The notes: a model not told the origin generated them from the letters alone. 64,000 nucleotides of DNA from Hamadaea sp013361475 (GCF_040654195.1 NZ_JBFAHM010000014.1:186001-250000), one strand, 5' to 3'. Numbered from the stretch's first letter, positions 32,992-41,231 are shown. Translations and numbers: made by a program.

Positions 32992-33861
32992 GTGCCGACC
33001 TCGGTGCTCCTCGCCGTCCTCACCGCTGCCGGGCTGCTCGCCCTGGCGCCGGCGCTCGTGCGCCGGTACGACGCCACCGAGCGGCTGGTGGCGGAGCGGG
33101 CGCTGTCGACGGCGCGGGTCCTGTCGAGGAACCGGCGCCAGCGCACCGTGCCAGGACGCCTCCCGGTCAACCCGCCACGGGCGTTCATCCCGTCGGTGCC
33201 CATCGACTACCTGCCGGTCTCGGCCATCCCCGTGGTCAGCGGCATTCCCGTGTCGGCGCCGGCCCGCTCCGGCCCCCGGCCGTCCTCCCGCCGTCCCACC
33301 CTCACCGTCGTACCGCGCTCGGCCGTCCCGTACACACTGCGTGACGCGACCGGCGGTCGCAGCCGCCTCAAGCCGGCCGTCTACCGCCGTCGCCGGGTCC
33401 TGGCCGCCCTGATCCTCTTCAACGCCGTCGAACTCGTCGGCGTCTTCGCCGTCGGCCCCGGCTTCTGGATCGGCGTCGCCGCCAGCCTCACCCTGCTCGT
33501 CGCGTACGTGATGCACTTGCGGAGCCGAGCCCTCCAAACGCAACGCCGCCGCCGCGCCGAGGAGGCCGAGGCCCGCTGGCTCGCGGACCAGCAGGCCGAG
33601 GTCCGCCGCGCGCAGCGCCGCCGTGCCGCCGCCCGGCGCGAGGCCGCGCGCCTCCTCCAAGAAGAACTCATCCGCCAGCGCGCGGCCCTCGAAGCCGCGC
33701 AAGCGGGCGAGCAAGACCTCCCCCGCGCCGTCGGAGGCCCGGTCATCTCCTACCGTCCGGCTCCGCGCGGCCCGGCCATTCAGCCAAGATCACGGGTACG
33801 CGGAAAGCCGTACCACGCCGGACCGGCCGTCGGCGGGGGTGATTCGCGCTCTGCCGGGTAG
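32992..33861 (+). CDS. SepX/GlpR-type divisome membrane protein
   Basis: This 289-residue protein has one N-terminal membrane helix (SVLLAVLTAAGLLALAPALV) and a long cytoplasmic linker (PIDYLPVSAIPVVSGIPVS). Two helices follow (AALILFNAVELVGVFAV and FWIGVAASLTLLVAYVMHL), then an Arg/Ala-rich coiled coil (RRRRAEEAEARWLADQQAE). This order is that of SepX in Streptomyces and GlpR in Corynebacterium, the receptor that binds the MoeA-like Glp. GTG 32992 has GGAGGGG 5 nt upstream; GTG 32974 is less likely. Confidence 0.85.
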   Translation: MPTSVLLAVLTAAGLLALAPALVRRYDATERLVAERALSTARVLSRNRRQRTVPGRLPVNPPRAFIPSVPIDYLPVSAIPVVSGIPVSAPARSGPRPSSRRPTLTVVPRSAVPYTLRDATGGRSRLKPAVYRRRRVLAALILFNAVELVGVFAVGPGFWIGVAASLTLLVAYVMHLRSRALQTQRRRRAEEAEARWLADQQAEVRRAQRRRAAARREAARLLQEELIRQRAALEAAQAGEQDLPRAVGGPVISYRPAPRGPAIQPRSRVRGKPYHAGPAVGGGDSRSAG

Positions 33862-33904
33862 ACCTGCTAGCCTTATCGCCGGTCCGAGGATTCGGATCGA
33901 ACCG

Positions 33905-33981
33905 GGGGACGTGGCGCAGCCCGGTAGCGCACCTCGTTCGCATCGAGGGGGTCAGGGGTTCAAATCCCCTCGTCTCCACCA
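33905..33981 (+). tRNA. tRNA-Ala (anticodon CGC)
   Basis: It folds as acceptor GGGGACG/CGTCTCC (33905-33911, 33971-33977), D arm GCGC/GCGC, anticodon arm CCTCG-TTCGCAT-CGAGG with anticodon CGC at 33939-33941, T arm AGGGG-TTCAAAT-CCCCT, discriminator A and encoded CCA. The G3-U70 pair (33907-33975), the alanine identity element, is present. Its 3' half is duplicated at 36914-36973. Confidence 0.96.
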
Positions 33982-33996
33982 GTACCACTGTTGAAC
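33936..33996 (+). repeat. attL-type direct repeat (tRNA-Ala 3' end)
   Basis: This 61-base segment from the anticodon loop through the CCA and 15 bases beyond recurs at 36914-36973 with one deleted G and two substitutions (58/61 identical). Confidence 0.9.
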
Positions 33997-34042
33997 AGCC
34001 GAAACTCTCCGCCTAGATCATCTAGTACAGATCCAGTACAAC

Positions 34043-34765
34043 TTAGGCTGGATCTTGGTTTTGGGGCTGAGCCCCTTTCAGGCCGTCCGCCGCACGTCGT
34101 AGAGCCCCGCTCACAACGTTCCGAAGCCGTTGTTTCCGAGGCCACCAGTGCACGTAGGTCTCCAGCGTGGTGCGCAGGAGCTTGTGTCGTAGCGCCCGCT
34201 GCACCTCGGTTGGGTCGGCCCCGGCCGCGATCAGCATCGTGGCGAAGAAGTGCCGCAGTGAGTGGAACGTGGCCTCTCTTGGCCACCCGGCAGTGTTGCA
34301 CCACGTCCGGAACATGTCCGACCACTTCTGGTCATGGATCGGTCGGCCCTGTTCGTCAGTGAACAGCAGGAGCGCCCTCCGACGCTTCGGCTCCTTGCCG
34401 GGGTCCGGTGTTCCGCTGGTGATGTCCACCATCTCGACCGGGACCGGTGGGTACTTCTCGATGTGAGCGAGGATGACCTCGGAAAGTTCGTCATCCATGT
34501 CCACCGTGCCGACCGACCCGGCCTTGGGTGGGGCGAGGTAGAAGCCGCCGTACTCGCCGATGTGGAACTTGAGTTGCTGACGGACGTGCAGTTCCTTCTC
34601 GTCACCGTGGTTGGCACATCGGGTACCGGCTTCGAATCCGAGCACCTCGCCGAGGCGTAGTCCGGCGACAGCGCTAGTCGCCCAAGCAGTAAAGCCACGC
34701 CTCCGGCGGGCCTCGGGCTCGCACCACACCTCTCGCTGCGCTCGCTCCCATGTCCGCGAGTCCAA
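34043..34765 (-). pseudogene. Tyrosine recombinase/integrase, N-terminally truncated
   Basis: The catalytic domain of 240 residues is open and keeps the key residues: Arg in VAGLRLGEV (near residue 37), the HxxR box in FHSLRHFFATM, the second His in RALRHKLLR and the nucleophile Tyr in LETYVHWW. The N-terminal core-binding and arm domains (usually a further 130-150 residues) are missing: a stop codon precedes LEPEISAG in this frame, and the 34766-35004 sequence shows no integrase-like protein in any frame. It stands next to the tRNA, as integrases of tRNA-targeting elements do. Confidence 0.85.
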
Positions 34766-35004
34766 AGGCCAGCTGGCGCCTCCGGCGGAGATCTCCGGCT
34801 CCAGGATGGCCTTCCGTCACCGACGACCCGGGCAAGCCGACATGGAGCCTTTGGACCGGCAAGCTCGTACGTCCGGTTGGGCGCTCCAGCTTGCCGGCCC
34901 AGCAGAACCCGTGCCCACGGAGCGCAGGTCGATGGCAACGGGATGGGCACGGTTACCGCGAGAAGTTGTCGCTGCGGCACGACGCCAGGAGCGCCCGAAG
35001 CTCC

Positions 35005-36681
35005 CTACGGATCAGAGAGGACCGTCTTGGCAAACTGCTCGGTGCGCTCCTTGACTACGTCTGGGGTCCATGCATTATATCCAAGAACCTCCATGCTGCG
35101 AGGAAAGTCCGAGACCCTAGGCTTCAGATATTTATCCTTCTTTTCGCCGAAGTTCTTGTTGCTTGCAGAAGAATTCTTGCTCTTGCTGAGGAGAACGAGG
35201 TTTCCAGCCGTGTTGACAAGTTGCTTTCGCTCCTCGTCGGTGAACGTGTCCATCCAGGCACTGCTTTGACCTGGATTCTGCGGAAGGACGTGTTCGACGG
35301 AACGAACGTAAAAGTGTCGAGGGTGGTCTAATTCACTAGAGACGATCTCGGCCCTCACCAAGAGGTACTTTGCATAGCCTGCGCCGTAGAATCCGCTGAT
35401 CCTACACGCGTCCTCTATCGCCTTCAGGTTAGGTGTCATGGCATCGATTGCGTCCGCCGGGCTCTGAGAATCCTGTATGTTGCGCAATATTTTCGTATAG
35501 ATACCATATCGTTCGTCTTTTCTTACACCGCGGACCCACAAGTCTAGATACACCTTCTCCAACCTTAGGGCGAAGGCATAAAGGTCGCTCTTGTCAAACC
35601 GTTTAGCAAACGAGAGGATGCACGCCTTCCACTCCGAGGCTGTGAAGTAGGTGACCATTGCCTCCATGAGTGTGTGGTACCGAGCATCGGGCGTTCCGTC
35701 TTCGGCGTCGAGGTAGTCGCGTGCAATGAACAAGGAATCGTAGAGGTCGACGTAGGTCGTTAACTCGTCTAGGAAGTTGCTTCCCGGCTCAGGCAGCTCC
35801 TTCTTGGCATAGATTCTGTTGAGGAACTCTGAGTACAGGTCTGCCTGGGGCTTGTCCTTAACATAAATGAGTCGCAGGAGATGGAAAACCTCCTCAAATG
35901 GGCCTTCGCCAAGCTGGGCCTCCATGCTCTCCCAACGCGAAGCGTACTTGATTCGAGCGCCGTCGTTCGGGACCGCATTGGGATCTAGGTTATGAGCCTT
36001 CAGCACATCTATACGACGAAGCTGTTTGCCTCGATCATTTACTACCGTAAAGAGACGGAATGCGTCGTCAAAGGAGTCCGTTGCTAAGTAGATTAGACTG
36101 CACTTTTGAGTTACGAATGCAGCGAACGCCTTGACCTGTTCAGATGTCATCTTTGAGATCTTTTCCCAGAAGATCGCTCGTGCAAGTTCGTAACGTCGTT
36201 CGCTGGGGTCATCTTTTAGATCGGAGAGCGGCTTAGCTGCGCCATCCATCGTCCCTATCAGGCTGTTGAAAACGGCTTGGTCTCGGACCTCCAGCCTGTT
36301 TCTTGCTGGGATTCCGTCGAGCTGACGTTCGGGCTGGATTACCTTCTCGTGAATCTCGTTCCGAAATACAACCTGGTCGTTAATAGCCGGAGCATCGCGG
36401 AGGCACGCGAGAAGAATGCAGAGAGCCGTAAGGCGTTGTTGCCCGTCAACGATGTCGTACTGCGAGATCGCACGCCGGTGAAGTACAAGGGTTCCGAGAA
36501 AATAAGGTTCGTCTTGATCGGTCCCCATGAGGTCATCGATCAAGTCGGTGAAGTCGTCAGCATCCCAGAGAAAGGGGCGCTGGTATTCGGGAACGCGGAA
36601 GAAGTAGTCCTGGGAGAAGAGCTTTGTTACGGGCAGCATGCCGCTTTCAAGGGTCTTGGACAATGCGATTCCTACTTTCAC
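35005..36681 (-). CDS. DUF262/DUF1524 protein (GmrSD-family, defence candidate)
   Basis: This 558-residue protein has DUF262 at the N-terminus (YQRPFLW at 33-39 and the hallmark DGQQRLT at 79-85, expected to bind and hydrolyse nucleotide like GmrS) and DUF1524 at the C-terminus. The latter is a His-Me-finger nuclease with EHVLPQ (His464), AGNLVLL and NSSASNKNF (Asn near 494, 503, 508), so both catalytic parts look intact. GmrSD enzymes cut glucosylated or otherwise modified phage DNA. It starts at GTG 36681. It is codon-atypical and low in G+C compared with its neighbours. The role as defence gene is inference from family and location. Confidence 0.92.
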   Translation of the reverse strand: MKVGIALSKTLESGMLPVTKLFSQDYFFRVPEYQRPFLWDADDFTDLIDDLMGTDQDEPYFLGTLVLHRRAISQYDIVDGQQRLTALCILLACLRDAPAINDQVVFRNEIHEKVIQPERQLDGIPARNRLEVRDQAVFNSLIGTMDGAAKPLSDLKDDPSERRYELARAIFWEKISKMTSEQVKAFAAFVTQKCSLIYLATDSFDDAFRLFTVVNDRGKQLRRIDVLKAHNLDPNAVPNDGARIKYASRWESMEAQLGEGPFEEVFHLLRLIYVKDKPQADLYSEFLNRIYAKKELPEPGSNFLDELTTYVDLYDSLFIARDYLDAEDGTPDARYHTLMEAMVTYFTASEWKACILSFAKRFDKSDLYAFALRLEKVYLDLWVRGVRKDERYGIYTKILRNIQDSQSPADAIDAMTPNLKAIEDACRISGFYGAGYAKYLLVRAEIVSSELDHPRHFYVRSVEHVLPQNPGQSSAWMDTFTDEERKQLVNTAGNLVLLSKSKNSSASNKNFGEKKDKYLKPRVSDFPRSMEVLGYNAWTPDVVKERTEQFAKTVLSDP

Positions 36682-36913
36682 CTAACGAACGTTGTGATGC
36701 CTCGCGAGCAGTATGTCAGTTTCGGTCATCGTCGTCTGCCCGGTGTGGATGGACTCGCCTACCTCGCGCGTTGGCCCCACCACCGACGTAGACCTCCATG
36801 ACGTTGCAGTACAGCAGAGAAGTACAGCAACGCCAGCAACCCGACACGGCCGAGGACGACCCCAGAACCCCGCATGAGCACGGCCGAGACCTCCAGCGAT
36901 CTTGCCGCCGCGA

Positions 36914-36973
36914 GTTCGCATCGAGGGGTCAGGGGTTTAAATCCCCTCGTCTCCACCAGTACCACCGTTGAAC
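36914..36973 (+). repeat. attR-type direct repeat (tRNA-Ala fragment)
   Basis: This is a copy of tRNA-Ala 33936-33996 lacking one G in the variable loop and with C to T in the T loop. It cannot form a tRNA, since the 5' half is absent, and marks the far end of the element. Confidence 0.9.
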
Positions 36974-37047
36974 CCGCGACTATCCTGCCGTGGTGGCAGG
37001 ACCGAGCGGGCTTGCCGTCCGACTTGAGCGCTGAGACACTCCGGGCC

Positions 37048-37476
37048 ATGCCTCGTGATACCAACGCCATCGATTCGGTGCCTCTTCGCGCGTCACGGTC
37101 GATCGAGAACCTTCCGAGATTTCTGCGGGTGGCGCTCTTCGCGGTGATCGTGGCTGTGGTCAGTTACGCAGCCGGCTCGCGGCGAGGATGGCTCATGGGC
37201 CTCCTTGCGGCACTGTTCTACGGCGGGCTTTTCCTTTGGAATACACAATGGCCCGATCGTGCGCGTAGGTGGTCTAGCCGGCATCTCGTGGCGGACGCGG
37301 CGCTCATCGTGCCCATGTTGTTCTTCGTCTTCGTCTTCTTGTCTCCGAGCACGTCCCTGCTCAAGGCCGCAATCATTGCGCTCGTCGTCGGGGCTGTACT
37401 GACTCCGATCACGGTCTGGCGACGTCGTCGAATACGGGCGCGTCGCCTCGATCAGGACCGCGCGGCCCTTGGCTAA
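37048..37476 (+). CDS. Small multi-pass membrane protein, 142 aa
   Basis: About four hydrophobic segments are seen (VALFAVIVAVVSYAAG, GLLAALFYGGLFLW, LIVPMLFFVFVFLS, AAIIALVVGAVLTPITVW), ending in a basic tail (RRRRIRARRLDQD). ATG 37048 is preferred; the frame is open upstream through the attR repeat but that part does not look like protein. I do not recognise a family. Its codons are less biased than those of core genes. Confidence 0.65.
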   Translation: MPRDTNAIDSVPLRASRSIENLPRFLRVALFAVIVAVVSYAAGSRRGWLMGLLAALFYGGLFLWNTQWPDRARRWSSRHLVADAALIVPMLFFVFVFLSPSTSLLKAAIIALVVGAVLTPITVWRRRRIRARRLDQDRAALG

Positions 37477-37890
37477 CCCGCCGCTGAGCGCCGGCGATTT
37501 TGTGTTTCCGGCCACCTCGACGAGCGGGGTCGGCAAGCGCTCAGACGGTAGCCGACGCGGGTAACGATCCCGGATCTGGATCGGGCCGTACCGAATCTTG
37601 TCCACGCCAGCGACGTGCCGTTCGCCGCCCCGGGTCACGAATGAGATCTCATAACAGGTCTCGGTCTGGCATGCAACACCGTGGTCGCAGGCCGGATCGA
37701 AGGTGATGCGCTTGTCCGAGACCACCTCGACGCGCTTGCGGTTCAGCGCGGGAAACCAGTAGACGCTCGCCAGAGCTGCGATCGCGACCGCTGACAGCCA
37801 CCAGGCGGACCGGTCGGCGTATCGCGGCGGTGGACTGTGGCCACAGGGAAGGCCGCAGTCCAAGACCGGTTTGACAGCGACGGCGACCAT
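37093..37890 (-). other. Possible membrane-anchored protein remnant
   Basis: Residues 1-115 or so read like a real protein: a helix (WWLSAVAIAALASVYWFPAL) and then VSDKRITFDPACDHGVACQTETCYEIS, with three or four cysteines. The C-terminal half lies antisense to the 37048 gene and looks like noise, so the true end is probably near 37480 or the gene is broken. The start is GTG or ATG near 37890. The function is unknown. Confidence 0.3.
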
Positions 37891-37910
37891 CGGGCATGGA
37901 TTCGACCGCC

Positions 37911-38335
37911 ATGAGTGCGCTGACGACGATCGCGTCGGTTCTTCTCGGTGCAGCGCTCACCTACTGGATGAACGTGCGGACGAGGCGCCGTACGGCGGCT
38001 GAGGACACCGTTGACGCCGCGATCGCCGCCGTGGCGTTGGTGGAGGTGAACAGCCGCATGGCACCACAAATCGTGCTGCCCGAGGGCATCGATGACGCTG
38101 TCGGGCTGGAGCGTACCGGGAGTTGGCCCTCGCGGCGATCGCTCAGCACAATCGCCGCGGCGGTGAGGCGCGGGAGGCGCTGGCGCGGGTGTTCGTGATC
38201 GATGAGCGAGTCAGGTCGTACTACCTCGATGAGGATGCGGTCTACGCCGTACCGGAGGAGATCGTCACCCTGCTGCGAGTCATCAAGGCCGACGTGGTCG
38301 GGCGGCGACCGCGGTTCCGTCTTTCTCGGCGGTGA
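37911..38335 (+). pseudogene. Small membrane-anchored hypothetical protein, frameshifted
   Basis: Frame 1 gives MSALTTIASVLLGAALTYWM with RRRTAAEDTVDAAIAAVALVEVNSR. Close to 38110 the sense moves to frame 2, which gives AYRELALAAIAQHNRRGGEA and a helical tail ending RPRFRLSRR. The two halves join naturally with a single indel, so this is either a pseudogene or a sequencing error. The family is common in Micromonosporaceae; its function is unknown. Confidence 0.55.
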
Positions 38336-38377
38336 AACTCGGCGGTCAAGCTGCCCACCGAAGGAAGGTGGGCTGGC

Positions 38378-39418
38378 ATGATCGCCGGGATGGTGAGCGA
38401 CGGGGTGAAGCGCTGGGTGCGGCGTACGGCAAGGGTTTTGCTGGCGCTGCTGGGAGTCGTTGCTCTCGTGGTCGCCGCCGCCTTGGTGGCGCTGTCCGCC
38501 GAGTACGCCGGTACGCCCAGCGCGTCAGCCCGTGGCACCGGCCACGACGCCGAGTGGCTGGGGCATGCCTGGGTCGACGGGCGGAAGACCCAGTCTGATG
38601 TGGACGCACTCGTGGCGCAGGTGCGTACGACGGGGATTCGGGATCTCTTCGTGCACACGGGGCCGTTCAACGATGACGGAACGCTGGATCCCGGCCTGCG
38701 GCCGCAGGGGCGGTGGTTCGTCGAGACCGTCCATCGGGCGCTGCCGGGCGTACGCGTCCAGGCGTGGCTGGGTGCACATCCAGTGCCGGGCGAGCTGGAC
38801 CTCCAATCGGCGAGTACGCAAGCGAACCTGCTGGGCTCGGCGACGCAGGTGCTCGACGACGGCTTCGATGGAGTCCACTACGACTTCGAGCCGGTCGTGG
38901 ACGGCGACGCCGACCTGTTGACCGTGCTCGGTCAGGCGCACGAGCTCACCCGGCGACGAGGTGCGGTGCTCTCGGTCTCGGCGATCCACACCGAGCCGTG
39001 GCCGGGCATGGCCGCCGCGGTGACCGCGCTGCCAACGTCGCTTGCTCTCTGGTCCGCCGACTACCTCGCAAAGGTGGCTCATGAGGTGGACCAGGTGGCC
39101 TTGATGGCCTACGACACCGCACTGCCTTCGGAGGCGGCGTACGGGGGATATGTCCGGCGAGTGACCGAGGCGGCGCTTCGGGCGGTGCCGGCGGAGGTCA
39201 CGTTGTTCATCGGCATTCCGGCGTACCACGACGAGCATCCGTTCCATCATCGCGGCGCCGAGACGGTGGCCGCCGCTCTACGGGGGATCCGTTTGGCGAT
39301 GGGCGACCAGCCGCTCACCCGCGAGTTCGGCGTGGCCGCGTACGTGGATTTCGCCGCCACCACCGACGACTGGGCCGCCTACGACAACGGCTGGTCGACC
39401 GCTACCGTGTCGCCATGA
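38378..39418 (+). CDS. Membrane-anchored GH18-like glycosyl hydrolase
   Basis: One N-terminal helix (VLLALLGVVALVVAAALVAL) precedes a TIM-barrel domain of about 300 residues. The GH18-type motif is FDGVHYDFEP; the family normally reads DGxDxDxE, so the catalytic Glu and the Asp before it are kept, but the first inner Asp is His. Other barrel strands: RDLFVHTGPF, ALMAYDTALP and FIGIPAYH. Likely surface-exposed; substrate unknown. The ATG follows GAAGGAAGG. Confidence 0.75.
   Translation: MIAGMVSDGVKRWVRRTARVLLALLGVVALVVAAALVALSAEYAGTPSASARGTGHDAEWLGHAWVDGRKTQSDVDALVAQVRTTGIRDLFVHTGPFNDDGTLDPGLRPQGRWFVETVHRALPGVRVQAWLGAHPVPGELDLQSASTQANLLGSATQVLDDGFDGVHYDFEPVVDGDADLLTVLGQAHELTRRRGAVLSVSAIHTEPWPGMAAAVTALPTSLALWSADYLAKVAHEVDQVALMAYDTALPSEAAYGGYVRRVTEAALRAVPAEVTLFIGIPAYHDEHPFHHRGAETVAAALRGIRLAMGDQPLTREFGVAAYVDFAATTDDWAAYDNGWSTATVSP
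39403..39408 (+). promoter_or_regulatory. -10 element TACCGT, leaderless type
   Basis: TACCGT is 6 nt before the ATG at 39415, inside the end of the previous gene. Confidence 0.35.
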
Positions 39419-39885
39419 CTCGCGTTGTGGCGCGCCCGCGTATCCGGATCGCCCTGTTCATGATCCTTTCCGACGTCTTCGCGCTCGCGGGTCTTTCCTA
39501 CCTGGCGAACGGGCACGTGGTGGCCGACCGCAATTGGCTGGGCGTCGCCCTGGGCTGCGTGCTGACGATCTGCGGCGGTCTCGGCGTCTGGCGGGCCCTC
39601 CGGCTGGGCGTGGTGATCGATCAGAGTGGGCTGCTGGTTCGTCGATTCGCCGCAGCGGACAAGACCTTGACCTGGACGGCTGTTCGGTCGATCAGCTCGG
39701 AGAAGCTCTTCCTGCGCGGCGGCAGGCCGTTCTTCGCACCCGTTCTTCAGGTCGACGGCCTCGGCCGGCTGTCGGTGCAAGAGCTTGGCTCGCACGCGGT
39801 GGAGGGGGCCGAGCGGAACGCCGCCGATCTTCGGGGTCTCCAGGGTTCGCCCCAGAGCTACGCATCTCCGGTCGCCCAGAACTAG
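39415..39885 (+). CDS. PH-domain-like membrane protein, 156 aa
   Basis: Two membrane helices (FMILSDVFALAGLSYLA and GVALGCVLTICGGLGVW) are followed by a beta-rich domain with the bacterial PH pattern DQSGLLVRRFAAADKTLTWTAVRSI. The C-terminal tail is short. It overlaps the previous gene by 4 bases. The function is unknown. Confidence 0.7.
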   Translation: MTRVVARPRIRIALFMILSDVFALAGLSYLANGHVVADRNWLGVALGCVLTICGGLGVWRALRLGVVIDQSGLLVRRFAAADKTLTWTAVRSISSEKLFLRGGRPFFAPVLQVDGLGRLSVQELGSHAVEGAERNAADLRGLQGSPQSYASPVAQN

Positions 39886-39890
39886 CGAGG

Positions 39891-40364
39891 TTACGAGGCG
39901 AACCAGGCTTCGGCGCGGTCGGCGTACGCGTCGGCGATGCAGGCCAGTTCCCGCTGGGTGAGCGGCGGCAGATCCTCGGCGGAGAACCAGCCCACTTCGC
40001 TGGACTCGTCATCGTTGACGGCGGCTTCGCCCTCGACCGCGTGGCACAGGAATGCGACGTCCATGAACTGCACCTGATCGCCGTTCGGATAGGCCGACGG
40101 TGCGAGCGACTGGATGCGCAGCACCCGAACGGCGACGGCGGTGACGCCGGTCTCCTCCCGGACTTCACGAAGCGCCCCGATCGCGGGTTGCTCGCCGGGA
40201 TCGAGGCACCCGGTCACGAGTGTCCAGCGACCGTTGTCCTTTCGGCGTACCAGCAGGATTTGCCGATCGGCATTGAGCACCACGGCCGTGACCCCCGGCA
40301 GCCAGAGCGGGTCGTGGCCGATCTTCTCGCGAAGCGCGACGATGAACTCGGGAGTAGGCATCAC
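39891..40364 (-). CDS. NUDIX hydrolase
   Basis: This 157-residue NUDIX protein has the complete box GX5EX7REUXEEXGU (GCLDPGE, QPAIGAL, REVREETGV), which binds Mg2+ and hydrolyses a nucleoside diphosphate linked to another moiety. The N-terminal part (HDPLWLPGVTAVVLNADRQILLVRR) is standard. The substrate is unknown. Its start overlaps the hemerythrin gene by 4 bases. Confidence 0.92.
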   Translation of the reverse strand: MMPTPEFIVALREKIGHDPLWLPGVTAVVLNADRQILLVRRKDNGRWTLVTGCLDPGEQPAIGALREVREETGVTAVAVRVLRIQSLAPSAYPNGDQVQFMDVAFLCHAVEGEAAVNDDESSEVGWFSAEDLPPLTQRELACIADAYADRAEAWFAS

Positions 40365-40753
40365 GTTCCCAGCAGCGTGGGCCCGAGGCGGGGGTCGAGC
40401 CGGCCGAGTGCCGCCGCGAGCTTGCGTTCCTCGTAGGTGAAGTGGGTTTCGAGCAGCGCGGCGAGCGTGGCGCGTTCGAGCGCGGTCGGGCCGGCCGCGA
40501 GTTTGCGCAGCGATTCGACGATCAGCTCGTGATCGCGGCGCAGTTCGTCCAGGACCGGGCCGAGTTCAGGGGATTCTTCCTCGAGCTGCGGGAAGGCACC
40601 GGTCTCCTCAGCCGTGTGGTGACGGGTGAGGGCTTCGCAGAAGGCGAGACAGTGGGTCGGGAGGTCGTCGAGGTCGGCGAGCTGGTCCCGGAGGCGGTCG
40701 TGGATGTCGGCGAGCTGGTGGCTCAGGGCGAGCAGGCGGTTGCGGTCGGCCAT
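40361..40753 (-). CDS. Hemerythrin (HHE) domain protein
   Basis: This 130-residue four-helix protein has His residues arranged as HDRLRDQ, RHHTAEETGAFP, RRDHELIV and HFTYEE, the HHE di-iron ligand pattern. Such proteins bind oxygen or nitric oxide or sense iron or redox state. It is coupled to the NUDIX gene by a 4-base overlap. Confidence 0.85.
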   Translation of the reverse strand: MADRNRLLALSHQLADIHDRLRDQLADLDDLPTHCLAFCEALTRHHTAEETGAFPQLEEESPELGPVLDELRRDHELIVESLRKLAAGPTALERATLAALLETHFTYEERKLAAALGRLDPRLGPTLLGT

Positions 40754-40783
40754 GGTCCGGCAACTGTACCAACGGCGTCGACG

Positions 40784-40800
40784 CGTTGATCATGGAGTTT
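40784..40800. repeat. Family 2 half copy
   Basis: GCGTTGATCATGGAGTT is identical to the left arm at 23216-23232. No right arm follows within 80 bases. It lies between the hemerythrin and VOC genes. Confidence 0.85.
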
Positions 40801-40835
40801 CCGGCCCCGCCGCGCCGTCGAGACCACCGTTGGGC

Positions 40836-41225
40836 TCACCGGCGGGCCACGATGAGGACGGGGTTGCCGTCCGGATCCGCCACATACGCCGCGCGCTCGC
40901 CCCACGGCTGGTCGGCCGGCTCGGCGAGGACCGGCGCGCCGGCCTCCCGCAGGAAATCGACCGCGAGATCGACGTTGTCCGCATAGACGCAGACCTCGAC
41001 GCGGTTGCCGGTCTCGAGACTGCGCATGCGGCCGTGCAGCGGGACTGAGCCGGCCCGGCCGAAGCCGAACTGGGCCGGGCCGAGGCTCAGCACCACGAAC
41101 TCGGGATCGTCCAATGGAGACGAGGGAAACCGGTACGCCTCGGAAAAGCCGAGGAGGTCGCGGTAGAACGCCGTGATCGCCGCCATGTCGTCGGTCAGGA
41201 AGATGGGGAACGGATCGCGGAACAT
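40836..41225 (-). CDS. VOC-family (glyoxalase-like) protein
   Basis: This 129-residue protein is one beta-alpha-beta-beta-beta repeat pair typical of the VOC superfamily: ITAFYRDLLGFSEAYRF, FGFGRAGSVPLHG and the C-terminal AAYVADPDGNPVLIV. The function is unknown; members include dioxygenases and resistance proteins. ATG 41225 has TATCGT 6 nt upstream. Confidence 0.88.
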   Translation of the reverse strand: MFRDPFPIFLTDDMAAITAFYRDLLGFSEAYRFPSSPLDDPEFVVLSLGPAQFGFGRAGSVPLHGRMRSLETGNRVEVCVYADNVDLAVDFLREAGAPVLAEPADQPWGERAAYVADPDGNPVLIVARR

Positions 41226-41231
41226 ACCGCG

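Larger units (their letters stand above)
33936..36973. mobile_element. Small integrated element in tRNA-Ala(CGC), partly decayed
   Basis: About 3 kb between direct repeats of the tRNA 3' end. It holds a truncated tyrosine recombinase next to the tRNA and a DUF262/DUF1524 gene. A 60-base sample in the DUF262 gene (36061-36120) is 45% G+C, against 72% in a sample of moeA (31081-31140), so the cargo was acquired. The 36682-36913 stretch has no clear gene. No excisionase, replication or transfer genes are present, so it cannot move by itself. Confidence 0.85.

Noticed and set aside
36277..36801. A 174-codon plus-strand frame opposite the DUF262 gene start
   Set aside because: It is antisense to the DGQQRLT-containing N-terminus of the DUF262 protein, which is clearly the real gene.
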